Shown here one piece after another: positions 25,211 to 33,575 of a stretch of 59,666 nt of DNA (position 1 is the first letter of the stretch; the number at the start of each line of letters is the position of its first letter). The notes under the pieces were generated by a model. The model had not been told where the DNA came from, did no database searches, and was given only the letters and a program-made list of their open reading frames with translations. The stretch is from Streptomyces canus 299MFChir4.1 (lineage in GTDB: Bacteria > Actinomycetota > Actinomycetes > Streptomycetales > Streptomycetaceae), in contig NZ_KB911622.1 in the NCBI RefSeq assembly GCF_000383615.1, positions 1 to 59,666 of the forward strand, given 5' to 3'. A program made the translations under genes and the position numbers.

Positions 25211-26203
25211 TCATCGGCGTCTCCCCACGTGCAGCGGCCCGGTTTCCGGATCCCGCACGTAACGGCTGCGAGCCCGCTCGAACTCCTCCAGCCACCGCTC
25301 CGGCGCGTCAGCGACGTACTTCCACGGCACGGGCGTGACGAAGGGCCCGATCGCCTCAAAGACCGCATCAGCCCCTTCGCCGAACCCGCCCGAGTGCAGC
25401 GCCTGCGCCAGATGGTTCAAGTCCAGCGGCGACCACGACCTGGCGTCGGCCTGCGGGAACCACCAGGCCAGCGCGCGCAGCGTGTAATGGGAGACCGGAT
25501 CCCTTGTCCAGTACAGGGGTGTGAGCGAGCCGTTGGCCCGCTGGATTCCGTAGTGCTCCGCGTGGAGATACAGCGGCAGCAGCACCAGCGGTGACCCTGC
25601 CGGCGCCCAGGTCGACACCCAGCGCACGAAGTCGTAAGCGTTCGTCTCGTAGGCCTGCATCGCCTGGAGCATGCGGTGCCACGCCTCGCGGTTGCCCGGA
25701 TCACGTTCCTGGACCTCGCGAAGCAGCCCCCACGGGCCATACGGCAGCATGTACTCCCAGGCATCCATTCGGTGTTCCGGCCGACGCTGGAACACGTCCG
25801 GGGAGTCCACCTGCGCTAACGCCAGTAAGCCCACCCACGGCACGGGGTCAGCAGGCCAGCTTCGCGCCGCCTCCCAGCACGCCCTCCGCGCACGATCAGC
25901 CAGCGGCCCCACACCCTGCTGTCCGGCCCGCTGTGCGTTCAGTGCTCGCTCGACCAACACACGCGCCCGCATCATCACCGCGTTGACGTGTGGATCCTCT
26001 TGTAACCACGCCTCGACGGCGTCTCCACTGGCCGCTGCCGCCGCCAGGACCTGACTTCGTGAAGTCCGTAATCCCCACGTGGCGCAGGACTCCAACAGGG
26101 CTTTCATCGACCGCCATCGCCCCGCCCGTACGTCGTCGAGCACGACGCGCAGCGCACTGTCGAAGCCAGCCGGGTGGAATTGCGGCTGAAAGGGGCCACT
26201 CAT
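25211..26203 (-). CDS. Hypothetical protein (TPR-like, Streptomyces)
   Basis: 330 residues from an ATG with GGAG 7 bases upstream. It is rich in Trp and helical (DVRAGRWRSMKALLESCATW, WEAARSWPADPVPWVGLLAL, GLLREVQERDPGNREAWHRM, LYLHAEHYGIQRANGSLTPL). The pattern resembles proteins that follow lanthipeptide or regulatory genes in Streptomyces and have no assigned activity. There is no membrane segment or catalytic motif. It lies 108 bases upstream of the permease gene on the same strand but with its own spacing, so co-transcription is uncertain. Confidence 0.65.
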   Translation of the reverse strand: MSGPFQPQFHPAGFDSALRVVLDDVRAGRWRSMKALLESCATWGLRTSRSQVLAAAAASGDAVEAWLQEDPHVNAVMMRARVLVERALNAQRAGQQGVGPLADRARRACWEAARSWPADPVPWVGLLALAQVDSPDVFQRRPEHRMDAWEYMLPYGPWGLLREVQERDPGNREAWHRMLQAMQAYETNAYDFVRWVSTWAPAGSPLVLLPLYLHAEHYGIQRANGSLTPLYWTRDPVSHYTLRALAWWFPQADARSWSPLDLNHLAQALHSGGFGEGADAVFEAIGPFVTPVPWKYVADAPERWLEEFERARSRYVRDPETGPLHVGRRR

Positions 26204-26620
26204 GGACACACTCCATGCCGATGTGCGTGTGCCGCAGCCCCCTCCGCCTCAATCGGTCGCCGCCTCAAGGTGAGCAAAGACGGCGGTTCGGGGCCGGTGT
26301 TCAGTGCCTGGATTGGGGTCATCAGGGCCTCAGAGGTATGGGGGAGAGTTGATCCCCGCTATGGGGGGAGGGCTGGACGAGGGCAAGGCGGCCCGGCAGA
26401 CGCCCAGGAGTGCGCTGCGGTGCGTCGGGCGGGCGGTGGCTTACGCCAGGAGGACGAAGGCCCAATGCTGGGAAAACATGCGGTATCGGGGCGCCCGATC
26501 GGGCGACAACACTGGCCAGGAGAGCGTGGGCCATCGCGGCCGCAGCCTCAATGTTCACGGGAACAGGTAGGACTGGCTGAGGTACAGGCTGGATCAGTGC
26601 GTGCGTCGCTGGCCGCGTGT
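26204..26620. other. Intergenic region, no gene seen
   Basis: About 415 bases lie between two minus-strand genes. ORFs on both strands are short and without family resemblance. I see no strong hairpin or repeat; it should contain the promoter of the 25211-26203 gene. Confidence 0.45.
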
Positions 26621-27139
26621 TCACAAGACGGCTGGTTGACGTGCGTGATGATGCTGCGCGGGTCGGCGTGGAGGGTCGTCGGCCGTGTCCCCGCGCAGCC
26701 CCTCGCTCCCGCCCTGTTCATGCCGCGGGCTGACCAGCAACTCGCCCCAGACCTTCTTGCCCGAGCGATACATGTCCGTTCCCCAGCGCTCGCAGAGAGC
26801 GTCGACCAGGAGCAGGCCCCGGCCGCTGGTGAGGAGATCGGCTCCCGGCTTGGTCATTTCCGGCAGCATGCGGGCGTTGTCGACTACTCCGATCCGTACG
26901 AACCGTGTACTGGAGCGGGAGACGACGACCTTGATATAGCGGGAGTTGGTGTGCTGAACCGCGTTGGCCACCAGCTCGGTCACGAGGAGAACTCCCGAGT
27001 CCGTCAGGTGCTCCATCTCCCATACATTGAGCGTCGTGCGTACGAGCTGACGGGCGGTCTCTGCGCTGGCCTCCAGACCGGGGAGGATCGCAGAGAACTC
27101 CGGACTCCGGGCGGGGTAGGGCTGCGCTGGCACGATCAT
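26621..27139 (-). CDS. ATP-binding protein, HATPase_c
   Basis: 172 residues from the ATG of MIVPAQPYPARSPEF, with GAGG 5 bases upstream. The GHKL motifs are TELVANAVQHTNSRYIKVVV (N-box), VRIGVVDNARMLP (G1 region) and LLTSGRGLLLVDALCERWGT (G2). The C-terminal 40 residues are polar and His/Pro-rich. It is divergent from the XRE-type regulator at 27298, 158 bases away, repeating the HATPase/XRE arrangement at 3.5-4.3 kb. Such pairs are multiple in Streptomyces genomes and regulate development or local operons. Confidence 0.8.
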   Translation of the reverse strand: MIVPAQPYPARSPEFSAILPGLEASAETARQLVRTTLNVWEMEHLTDSGVLLVTELVANAVQHTNSRYIKVVVSRSSTRFVRIGVVDNARMLPEMTKPGADLLTSGRGLLLVDALCERWGTDMYRSGKKVWGELLVSPRHEQGGSEGLRGDTADDPPRRPAQHHHARQPAVL

Positions 27140-27297
27140 CTGAACCTCAGGGGGGTCGGTGTACGACGGCCTACCGCCAGTCAACGGCCCTGGACACCGT
27201 GAGAGGAGGAAAAGCTGGCCTCGTATGCATCGCGTACTACCGGAAATTTCCGGGCACTCAGGCCTACTGACGGTGCCTCAGTGGCTACCGTGGATGC

Positions 27298-28560
27298 GTG
27301 GAAGGGAACGTGAGCCTCACCGCTGCCATGGCCGAGCTGGGCCTTACTCAGGCCGAGTTGGCCGAGAAGGTCAACGGCTTGCTGCGTTCTCGCGGATGCG
27401 ACGGAACGGTCAGCGACCGAACTGTCCGGAACTGGGTGACCGGAAAAACCAAGTGGCCCCACCTCCGCCAGCGGGAAGCCTTGGAGGCCGTATTCGGGTG
27501 TACGGCCGAGGAGCTGGGCTTACGCGCGCCGTCGGCAAGCAGCACCACCACCACCGAACCGGAGCCACCTGTGGAGCGCAGAGGTTTCCTCTCCACCGCT
27601 ACTGGAACCGCCGCCACCATCGCAGTGCCCGTCGATTTACGGCCCACCGTCGGCACGTCCGACGTGATCAGACTCCGCTCCGGCCTGGACGCCCTGATGG
27701 CTCTGGACGCATCACGAGGAGGCCACGAGGCGTTGGAGCGGTCAGCACTCGCAGGAGCGGACGAGACCCTTGACAAAGTCAGGCAGGCCGCGTCCCAGCG
27801 CATCCGGCAGCGGTTGTATTCCGTGGCCGCGAACTACACAGCGACGGCAGCGTGGGCCGCCATCGACGGTCGTCAGCTTGACCGCGCCCGAGCCCGCCTA
27901 AACCGTGCCCTGTACCTCGCGGGGATGGCCAAGGATCCGATCGCCGAGCTGCGGGTCTGGAACTCCTACGCGATGCTTGCCCACCAGAGGGAAGACTTCA
28001 CCGACGCCGTGGACGCCGGTTACGCCGCCCAGGCGACGGGCATCGCGAGGCGCGATCCCTTCTACGGCTCTCTCGCTCACGCCCGCACGGCAGTTGGTCA
28101 GGCCACTATCGGGGACCGCCAAGCGGCCATCAGGTCCCTCGGGTACGCCGAAGAGGCCCTGAGCAAGGCGAGAAAGGACGAGACGCGCCCGAGCTGGATC
28201 AGCTTTTACGGGGAGGCCGAGCTAATGGCGATGACAGCCATCGCCCGTGACCGGATCGGAGACTTCGCCGAGGCCGAGGCTGCCTCACACCAGGCGCTCG
28301 GCAGCATCCCTGAGCAGTTTCAGCGGAACCGGGCCTTGGCCACGGCCCGGCTTGCCCTGTGCCAGGTCCACCAACGGGACGCCGAACTGGCCACCACCAC
28401 GGCCTCCGAGGTTTTCGAGCTGATGTCGGGGCATCAGATCCCCGGAAGGATGCGATCTCTGCTCGGAGACTTCTACCGCGACTTGATCTCTCTTGCGCCG
28501 GACGCCTCGGTCGCACAAGAGTGGGGAGACCGCCACCGATCCGAATGGAGCCGACCCTGA
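27298..28560 (+). CDS. XRE-type regulator with TPR-like C-terminus
   Basis: 420 residues from GTG 27298; GTG 27310 (MSLTAAMAELGLTQAELAEK) with GGAAGG close upstream is a good alternative start. An HTH occupies the first 70 residues (ELGLTQAELAEK, DRTVRNWVTGKTKWPHLRQR). A linker includes a twin-arginine-like string ERRGFLSTATGTAATIAVPV at about 98-117, then helical repeats up to the C-terminus (AQEWGDRHRSEWSRP). It contains two TTA codons (27520 and 27637), the rare Leu codon read by the bldA tRNA, so translation is probably development-dependent. The stop overlaps the next gene (TGATG). Confidence 0.8.
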   Translation: MEGNVSLTAAMAELGLTQAELAEKVNGLLRSRGCDGTVSDRTVRNWVTGKTKWPHLRQREALEAVFGCTAEELGLRAPSASSTTTTEPEPPVERRGFLSTATGTAATIAVPVDLRPTVGTSDVIRLRSGLDALMALDASRGGHEALERSALAGADETLDKVRQAASQRIRQRLYSVAANYTATAAWAAIDGRQLDRARARLNRALYLAGMAKDPIAELRVWNSYAMLAHQREDFTDAVDAGYAAQATGIARRDPFYGSLAHARTAVGQATIGDRQAAIRSLGYAEEALSKARKDETRPSWISFYGEAELMAMTAIARDRIGDFAEAEAASHQALGSIPEQFQRNRALATARLALCQVHQRDAELATTTASEVFELMSGHQIPGRMRSLLGDFYRDLISLAPDASVAQEWGDRHRSEWSRP

Positions 28561-29078
28561 TGGCCGAGCTGGACCTCCGCTACTTCGTCCGCGAGGATCT
28601 GCCAAAGATCCGGCAATCGATCATCGATATCCACAGGGACGCCCAGGGCGGCACACTTGACGAATTCAGGAGCAAGTTCCCCTGGTACGTCGATCACTGG
28701 GGTTCTCGAGATGGCTACTCGTGCGTGATGGCCTACGACCGGGACGAAGTCGTGGGCTTCGCGTACGGGGCTCCTGCGGTGAACGGCCGGGAGTGGTGGC
28801 GCGAATACGTCGACCCGGTGCCGGAGAAGACTCTGACCTTCGCGTTCTCCGAGTTGGCTGTTCGTCAGGCGTACCGGAAGCAGGGATTGGCGCATCGGCT
28901 TACCCGCGCTCTGCTGGAGAACCGAGGCGAGGACCTTGCAGTCCTCCTGGTGGACGTCACGCACCCCAGGGTTCAGAGTCTGTATGAGGGCTGGGGCTTC
29001 AAAAAGGTCGGCGAGCAGAGGTCTGCTCCGGACTCGCCAGTGTTCGCTGTCATGCTCGCGGAGCTGCCGTTGCGTTAG
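28560..29078 (+). CDS. GNAT-family N-acetyltransferase
   Basis: 172 residues, start ATG overlapping the upstream stop by one base, so translationally coupled to the regulator. GNAT features: YSCVMAYDRDEVVGFAYG (beta2-beta4), FSELAVRQAYRKQGLAHRLT (the acetyl-CoA pyrophosphate loop, here RKQGLA) and VLLVDVTHPRVQSLYEGWGF with FKKVG at the end. Its substrate is unknown. Regulator-coupled GNAT genes are frequent in Streptomyces. The IS630 element begins about 105 bases downstream, so the region after this gene is disrupted. Confidence 0.8.
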   Translation: MAELDLRYFVREDLPKIRQSIIDIHRDAQGGTLDEFRSKFPWYVDHWGSRDGYSCVMAYDRDEVVGFAYGAPAVNGREWWREYVDPVPEKTLTFAFSELAVRQAYRKQGLAHRLTRALLENRGEDLAVLLVDVTHPRVQSLYEGWGFKKVGEQRSAPDSPVFAVMLAELPLR

Positions 29079-29184
29079 TCCCAGCGGTCGACCCTAGCTG
29101 AGCAAGCCGCCTCGACGCCGTACTGCATCTGTAGGCGCGGGCGTACGCAGGCAATCCGCGCCGCGGCGAGCCATGGAAATCCAC

Positions 29185-30350
29185 TAGTGTCTCGTGATGT
29201 TGTTCATGGAACCTGAGGCTTCTGTGATCGTTGAGTCTGGTATGGATGTCACCTCTGAACAGATGGCAGAACTGCGGGAGTTGGCCGGGTCGCGGGATGT
29301 TCCGGCCGATGTGGCGCTTCGCGCACGGATCGTCCGGCGAGGGGCGGCGGCAAGGACATTGCCGAGCTCGCCGGTGTGGCGCCTCTGACGGTGGACCGCT
29401 GCAAGGCCCGTTATGCCGAGCGGGGCCTTGCCGGTCTGGAGGAGAAGCGCCGCGGCGGGCCGCGTACCCAGGTGCCGCCGCAGGTGCGGGCCCGGGTGAT
29501 CGCTTTGACGAGGATGTCCCCGCCGGCGGAATCCGGTCTGTCGCACTGGTCGACGCGGACACTCGCCGACCATCTGAAGCGGCGGGAGGGCATCTCGGTG
29601 TCGTGGCATTACGTCGCCCGCGTCTGGCGTGAGGAGAATCTGAAGCCGTACCGCTCGGGCACCTTCAAGATCTCGAAAGACCCGGCGTTCGCGGAGAAGG
29701 TCGTCGATGTCGTCGGTTTATACCTGGCCCCGCCCGGTGGCGCCGTGGTGCTGTCGATCGACGAGAAGACGCAGGTGCAGGCCCTGGACCGGACCCAGCC
29801 AGTGCTGCCGGTGACGTTCGCGGCCACCGAGAAGCGCACTCACGACTACGTGCGGCACGGCACCACGAACCTGTTCGCCGCGCTGAACGTCACGACGGGT
29901 GAAGTGCTGGGCGAGTGCAAGCCGAACCGGAACGGCGCGACCTTCCTGGCGTTCCTGAAGAAGGCCGTCAAGCCGCATACGGGGAAGGAAATTTATGTCG
30001 TCCTGGACAACCTCTCCACGCATACCACCCCGGACGTGAAGACGTGGCTGGCGAAGAACCCGCACGTCCACTTCCATTTCACCCCCGTCGGGTCCTCATG
30101 GTTGAACCAGATCGAGATCTGGTTCGGGATCATCACCCGCCAGTCCATCCGCCGCGGCACGTTCGCCAGCGTCAACGTCCTGGTCAAACAGATCCGCAAC
30201 TACATCAACTCCTGGAACGAGAACGCGAAACCCTTCACCTGGACCGCAACCGCCGACGAGATCCTCGCCAAGGTCCGACTCGTCCAGACCAACGTGAAGA
30301 AACTCGTCAATAACAACGCGAAGCAACGCAATCAGGATCACGAGACACTA
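29185..30350 (+). mobile_element. IS630-family insertion sequence, complete ends
   Basis: Terminal inverted repeats are GTGTCTCGTGAT at the left (29187 on) and its complement ATCACGAGACAC at the right (to 30348). Each is flanked by TA (29185-29186 and 30349-30350), set in CTAG, as expected from TA duplication. Length is about 1.17 kb. It is a different IS from that at the window edges, whose end reads GTGCTCTGACC. It sits between the GNAT gene and the prepilin peptidase gene. Confidence 0.85.
29197..30350 (+). pseudogene. IS630-family transposase, frameshifted and without own stop
   Basis: The N-terminus (MEPEASVIVESGMDVTSEQM to VALRARIVRRG) is in one frame. The HTH continuation VAPLTVDRCKARYAERGLAG and the catalytic domain are in the frame one base back. 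The switch is around 29333-29352, so a 1-base indel or -1 frameshifting is required. The DDE triad is visible: VVLSIDEKTQVQAL, IYVVLDNLSTHTTPD and SWLNQIEIWFG. The catalytic frame has no stop inside the IS; it passes through the right inverted repeat and stays open into the prepilin peptidase gene, ending only at 31232. Confidence 0.75.
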
Positions 30351-30497
30351 GGTGGTCGGCTACGTCTTTGCTGTCGCTTTCGAACACCAGCCGGGCGGCC
30401 AGGATGTGGACTGGTGCACCGGTCAAGTGATGACGTCGCCAGAATCAGGGGCGGGTGCAGAGGGGATCAGGACGGGAGTAAGATTAAGCTCTTTACG

Positions 30498-31232
30498 ATG
30501 GGGATGTTCTGGATCACCGCGATGGCATTCGTTTGGGGTGGCGTCGCGGGATTGCTGATACCGCGTGTTGCGTACCGGCTCTCCGTGCCGTGGGGAGAAG
30601 CGTCGCGGACTGCGTGTCCGGCAGGGCACCCTTTGGAAGGGATCGGGTCGGGCTGGCTGGGGCTGGCTCGTTGCACTGACGGGGACAGGTTCGGGCCCAA
30701 TACATTCGTCATCTCCGTGGTGGTGGCAATGGTCTGCGGGGTGCTGGCCGTGGCCACTGGTGCCCGTCCCGAGTTGGTCGTGTGGCTGTTGCTCGTGCCA
30801 ATTGCCGTGGTGCTCGCCATCGTCGATGTCGCGGTGCACCGGCTGCCCGACATCGTCATGTTGCCATTTGTGGCATGCGCGCTCGTCGGCCTGGGAAGTG
30901 CCGCGCTGATGCCCGGTGCCGGTGGCAGTTGGCGGGCCGCGTTGCTGGGCTCTCTCACGCTCGGCGCTTGTTACCTGGTGTTATTCCTGATTAACCCGGA
31001 GGGTTTCGGGTTCGGTGATGTGAAACTCGCTCCTGCTCTGGGGGCTGTCCTGGGCTGGTACGGCTGGGGGGTCTTGTTGATTGGCACATTCGCCGGGTAT
31101 CTGTTCGGCGCGTTGTTCGGCGTCGGTCGCATTCTCGTGCGGCGCGCCGGTCGTAATACGGCGATCCCGTTCGGCCCGTTTCTCCTGGCTGGCGCCCTTG
31201 TCGGGATTCTCTTGGGTTCCTGCACGGTGTGA
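30498..31232 (+). CDS. Prepilin peptidase (A24 family, TadV/CpaA-like)
   Basis: 244 residues from ATG 30498 (ATG 30504 possible). It is a polytopic membrane aspartic protease. The first catalytic region is AIVDVAVHRLPDIVMLPFVA and the second is GFGFGDVKLAPALGAVLGWY (GxGD), with hydrophobic segments between and after. A Cys-containing cytoplasmic loop (SRTACPAGHPLEGIGSGW) lies near the N-terminus. It would cleave pilin/pseudopilin leaders at the inner membrane, and the Tad locus at 33.6-45 kb supplies likely substrates. A TTA codon occurs at about 30979. Its promoter region was replaced by the IS630 insertion 148 bases upstream, so expression may now come from the IS side. Confidence 0.85.
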   Translation: MGMFWITAMAFVWGGVAGLLIPRVAYRLSVPWGEASRTACPAGHPLEGIGSGWLGLARCTDGDRFGPNTFVISVVVAMVCGVLAVATGARPELVVWLLLVPIAVVLAIVDVAVHRLPDIVMLPFVACALVGLGSAALMPGAGGSWRAALLGSLTLGACYLVLFLINPEGFGFGDVKLAPALGAVLGWYGWGVLLIGTFAGYLFGALFGVGRILVRRAGRNTAIPFGPFLLAGALVGILLGSCTV

Positions 31233-31479
31233 GCGTGCGAGTCGGACGGATCGCGGGCTGGGCGGCGACGTGGAGGAGCTGGGGTGGCACGCCGCGCGCA
31301 TGGCGGGGGCCGGGGGAGTCGGTCGTCGATGAGGCGGACTCAGCGGGATGCTCCATGGAAGGGCCCAGGTGTGCACTGATTGGCCGCCGCGGGGGGTTCG
31401 GGTTTCTGAGATCGAGGCTGCTGGTGGCGCGGTAGATGAGGAACACGCCTTCCGTCTTGTTCCCCTATCCCACAAACGG

Positions 31480-31503
31480 GCTCTCACGTGGCAGTGTGAG
31501 AGC
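31480..31503 (+). promoter_or_regulatory. 8-bp hairpin upstream of the SpdB-like gene
   Basis: GCTCTCAC (31480-31487) and GTGAGAGC (31496-31503) pair around GTGGCAGT, 23 bases before the AGGGGAG RBS of the gene starting at 31540. It may be an operator or leader structure. The remainder of the 31233-31539 gap shows no gene. Confidence 0.4.
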
Positions 31504-31539
31504 TGCTCAGTTGAGAGAAGGAACGAGGGGAGCGGGACG

Positions 31540-33390
31540 GTGGCCGCGGGGAGGGGCGGGTTAGCCGAGCTGACCCGGGCGCATCGGGTTCTCATCGGCG
31601 TCGTCGTGTTCGGTGCCGTGATCATCGCTGGCATCGGCTTCGCGGGGTCTTACGACGCTGTGCGTGAGCTGGCCCTGGAGAAGGGCTTCGGAAGCTTCAG
31701 TTATGTGTTCCCGATCGGCATCGACGCCGGCATCTGTGTTCTGCTGGCCCTGGACCTCCTCTTGACCTGGATCCGCATCCCCTTCCCGCTGCTCCGCCAG
31801 ACGGCCTGGCTCCTGACTGCGGCCACGATCGCCTTTAACGGCGCCGCGGCCTGGCCTGACCCGCTGGGCGTAGGCATGCATGCGGTGATCCCGATCCTCT
31901 TCGTGGTCGCCGTCGAAGCGGCCCGCCACGCGATCGGTCAGATCTCCGACATTACGGCCGACAGGCACATGGAGGGCGTCCGCCTCACCCGCTGGCTCCT
32001 CTCCCCGATTTCGACCTTCCTACTGTGGCGCCGCATGAAGCTCTGGGAGCTGCGCTCCTACGAGCAGGTCATCAAGCTCGAGCAGGAACGTCTGGTCTAC
32101 CAGGCAAGCCTCCACTCCCGCTTCGGCCGCTCCTGGCGACGCAAGGCCCCGGTGGAGGCACTCACGCCACTCCGCCTTGCCCGCTACGGCGTTCCCCTCG
32201 CCGAGACGGCCCCGGCCGGGCTGGCCGCCGCCGGCATCGACGAGCCGATCCAGTTCACCGTCGAGCGGGCGCCGATCCCGACACAGCGGCAGAGCCCCGA
32301 AATCGAGGCCGGCGTCGGCCAGGAGCACGAACCCATGAATGTGGCCGGCGGGAAGCCCCAGATGATGGGACAGACGGGAGCCGCGCACCCCGAGCAAGCA
32401 CACGACCTTGGAGATTCTGGGAACGGCCCGCACTTCGCCACCGCCTACCAGGACTGGGTGGTTGCCTTCGAATCTGAGCCCACGAGCGCGCAGTTCGCTC
32501 TCTGGCTCCAAGACAAGTACAGCATTGCGACCGCAGCCGGCGGGCCGTTGTCCGATGAACAACTTGAACCCCTGCTGACGCTCTTCAAGGAGCGTCATGC
32601 GCCCCCCGCCGATCCGGAGACACGTCCTCAGGACGGTCTGGACGGCGCGGACGACTACTTTTACAACGCCTGGCTGGCGTACGCGCAGGACCACGGGGGC
32701 TACCCCGATGCCGCCGCCCTGGCCACGTACCTCTATGGACGAGACCAGATCACTGGTGGAAACGGTCAGCCCATCACGGCCGAAGACCTGGAGGGCTTCG
32801 TCTCCGCCTTCCGACAGCGCGAGTTCGATGAGGCGTCACCGGCGTCCGGCCACCAGGAGATCGCCGACGCGGTTGAGCCTCATGTCACCGATGACGAATC
32901 CGACCAGAACCCGGTCGGCGTTAGTGCCCAGCCGGCCAAGGAGAAGCGGCCCTCGCGGGTGAGCGCTCCCATCGATACCCCGCCGCCCGGGCCGGAAGAC
33001 TCGGCGGGGCAGCGGGCGGTCCTCACCACGGTCGATCGCTACTACCAGGCGTGGATGGAGTACCAGGCCGAGCACGGTGAGGAACCGGCGGCCGAACAGC
33101 TTTCTGCCTATCTTGCGCAGAAGGACATGCTCGGCCGGGGCGGTAAGCCGGTCAGCCCGGCCACTCTGCGCCGGTACTTCCTGCCGTTCCGCGTCTACAG
33201 CGTGTGGGCCGAGCACCGGCTGCGCAAGGAGCAGCCGGAGGCGGACGCTGTTTCGCACGACTGCGCAGCGAGAGGCATCACCGCCCAGTACAACAAGCCC
33301 GTCACCACCGGCTACGTCACTGCGAATGCCGTGGACTTTGAGCGCCGTCGGCAGGCTCTCCTGGGGCATCACGCCGACGCCCAGCAGTAA
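31540..33390 (+). CDS. DUF2637 (SpdB-like) plasmid-transfer membrane protein with triplicated module
   Basis: 616 residues from a GTG after AGGGGAG. Residues 1-130 form four membrane helices with the DUF2637 pattern (AHRVLIGVVVFGAVIIAGIG, FSYVFPIGIDAGICVLLALD, VIPILFVVAVEAARHAIG). DUF2637 proteins are the SpdB type, linked to intramycelial plasmid spread in Streptomyces. A basic coiled part follows. The cytosolic C-terminus then contains three related modules of about 56 residues, at about 299-354, 372-428 and 498-553, each with a Tyr/Trp start, a central Tyr-Leu and Gly-Gly/Gly-Lys-Pro before a final helix. It is the only plus-strand transfer gene here. Confidence 0.8.
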   Translation: MAAGRGGLAELTRAHRVLIGVVVFGAVIIAGIGFAGSYDAVRELALEKGFGSFSYVFPIGIDAGICVLLALDLLLTWIRIPFPLLRQTAWLLTAATIAFNGAAAWPDPLGVGMHAVIPILFVVAVEAARHAIGQISDITADRHMEGVRLTRWLLSPISTFLLWRRMKLWELRSYEQVIKLEQERLVYQASLHSRFGRSWRRKAPVEALTPLRLARYGVPLAETAPAGLAAAGIDEPIQFTVERAPIPTQRQSPEIEAGVGQEHEPMNVAGGKPQMMGQTGAAHPEQAHDLGDSGNGPHFATAYQDWVVAFESEPTSAQFALWLQDKYSIATAAGGPLSDEQLEPLLTLFKERHAPPADPETRPQDGLDGADDYFYNAWLAYAQDHGGYPDAAALATYLYGRDQITGGNGQPITAEDLEGFVSAFRQREFDEASPASGHQEIADAVEPHVTDDESDQNPVGVSAQPAKEKRPSRVSAPIDTPPPGPEDSAGQRAVLTTVDRYYQAWMEYQAEHGEEPAAEQLSAYLAQKDMLGRGGKPVSPATLRRYFLPFRVYSVWAEHRLRKEQPEADAVSHDCAARGITAQYNKPVTTGYVTANAVDFERRRQALLGHHADAQQ

Positions 33391-33575
33391 GGCCGGCCAC
33401 GGTGGGGGTCGGTGCAGCAGGTCCATGCCGTGGCGTTATCGTCCGCGACACACTTTCTAGTGGAGCGGCCAGCCTTTCACTCCGACGAAGCGGCCATCGG
33501 TGAACTGCTCGCCTTCGCAGCCTGGGACGTCGCCCCCGCCAGCAGTGACGCGCCAAGCACCTGCGCTCACATCGG

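Noticed and set aside
29333..29352. Programmed -1 frameshift in the IS630 transposase
   Set aside because: No A-rich slippery heptamer or clear downstream stem is seen; a simple indel is more likely, although some IS do use frameshifting.
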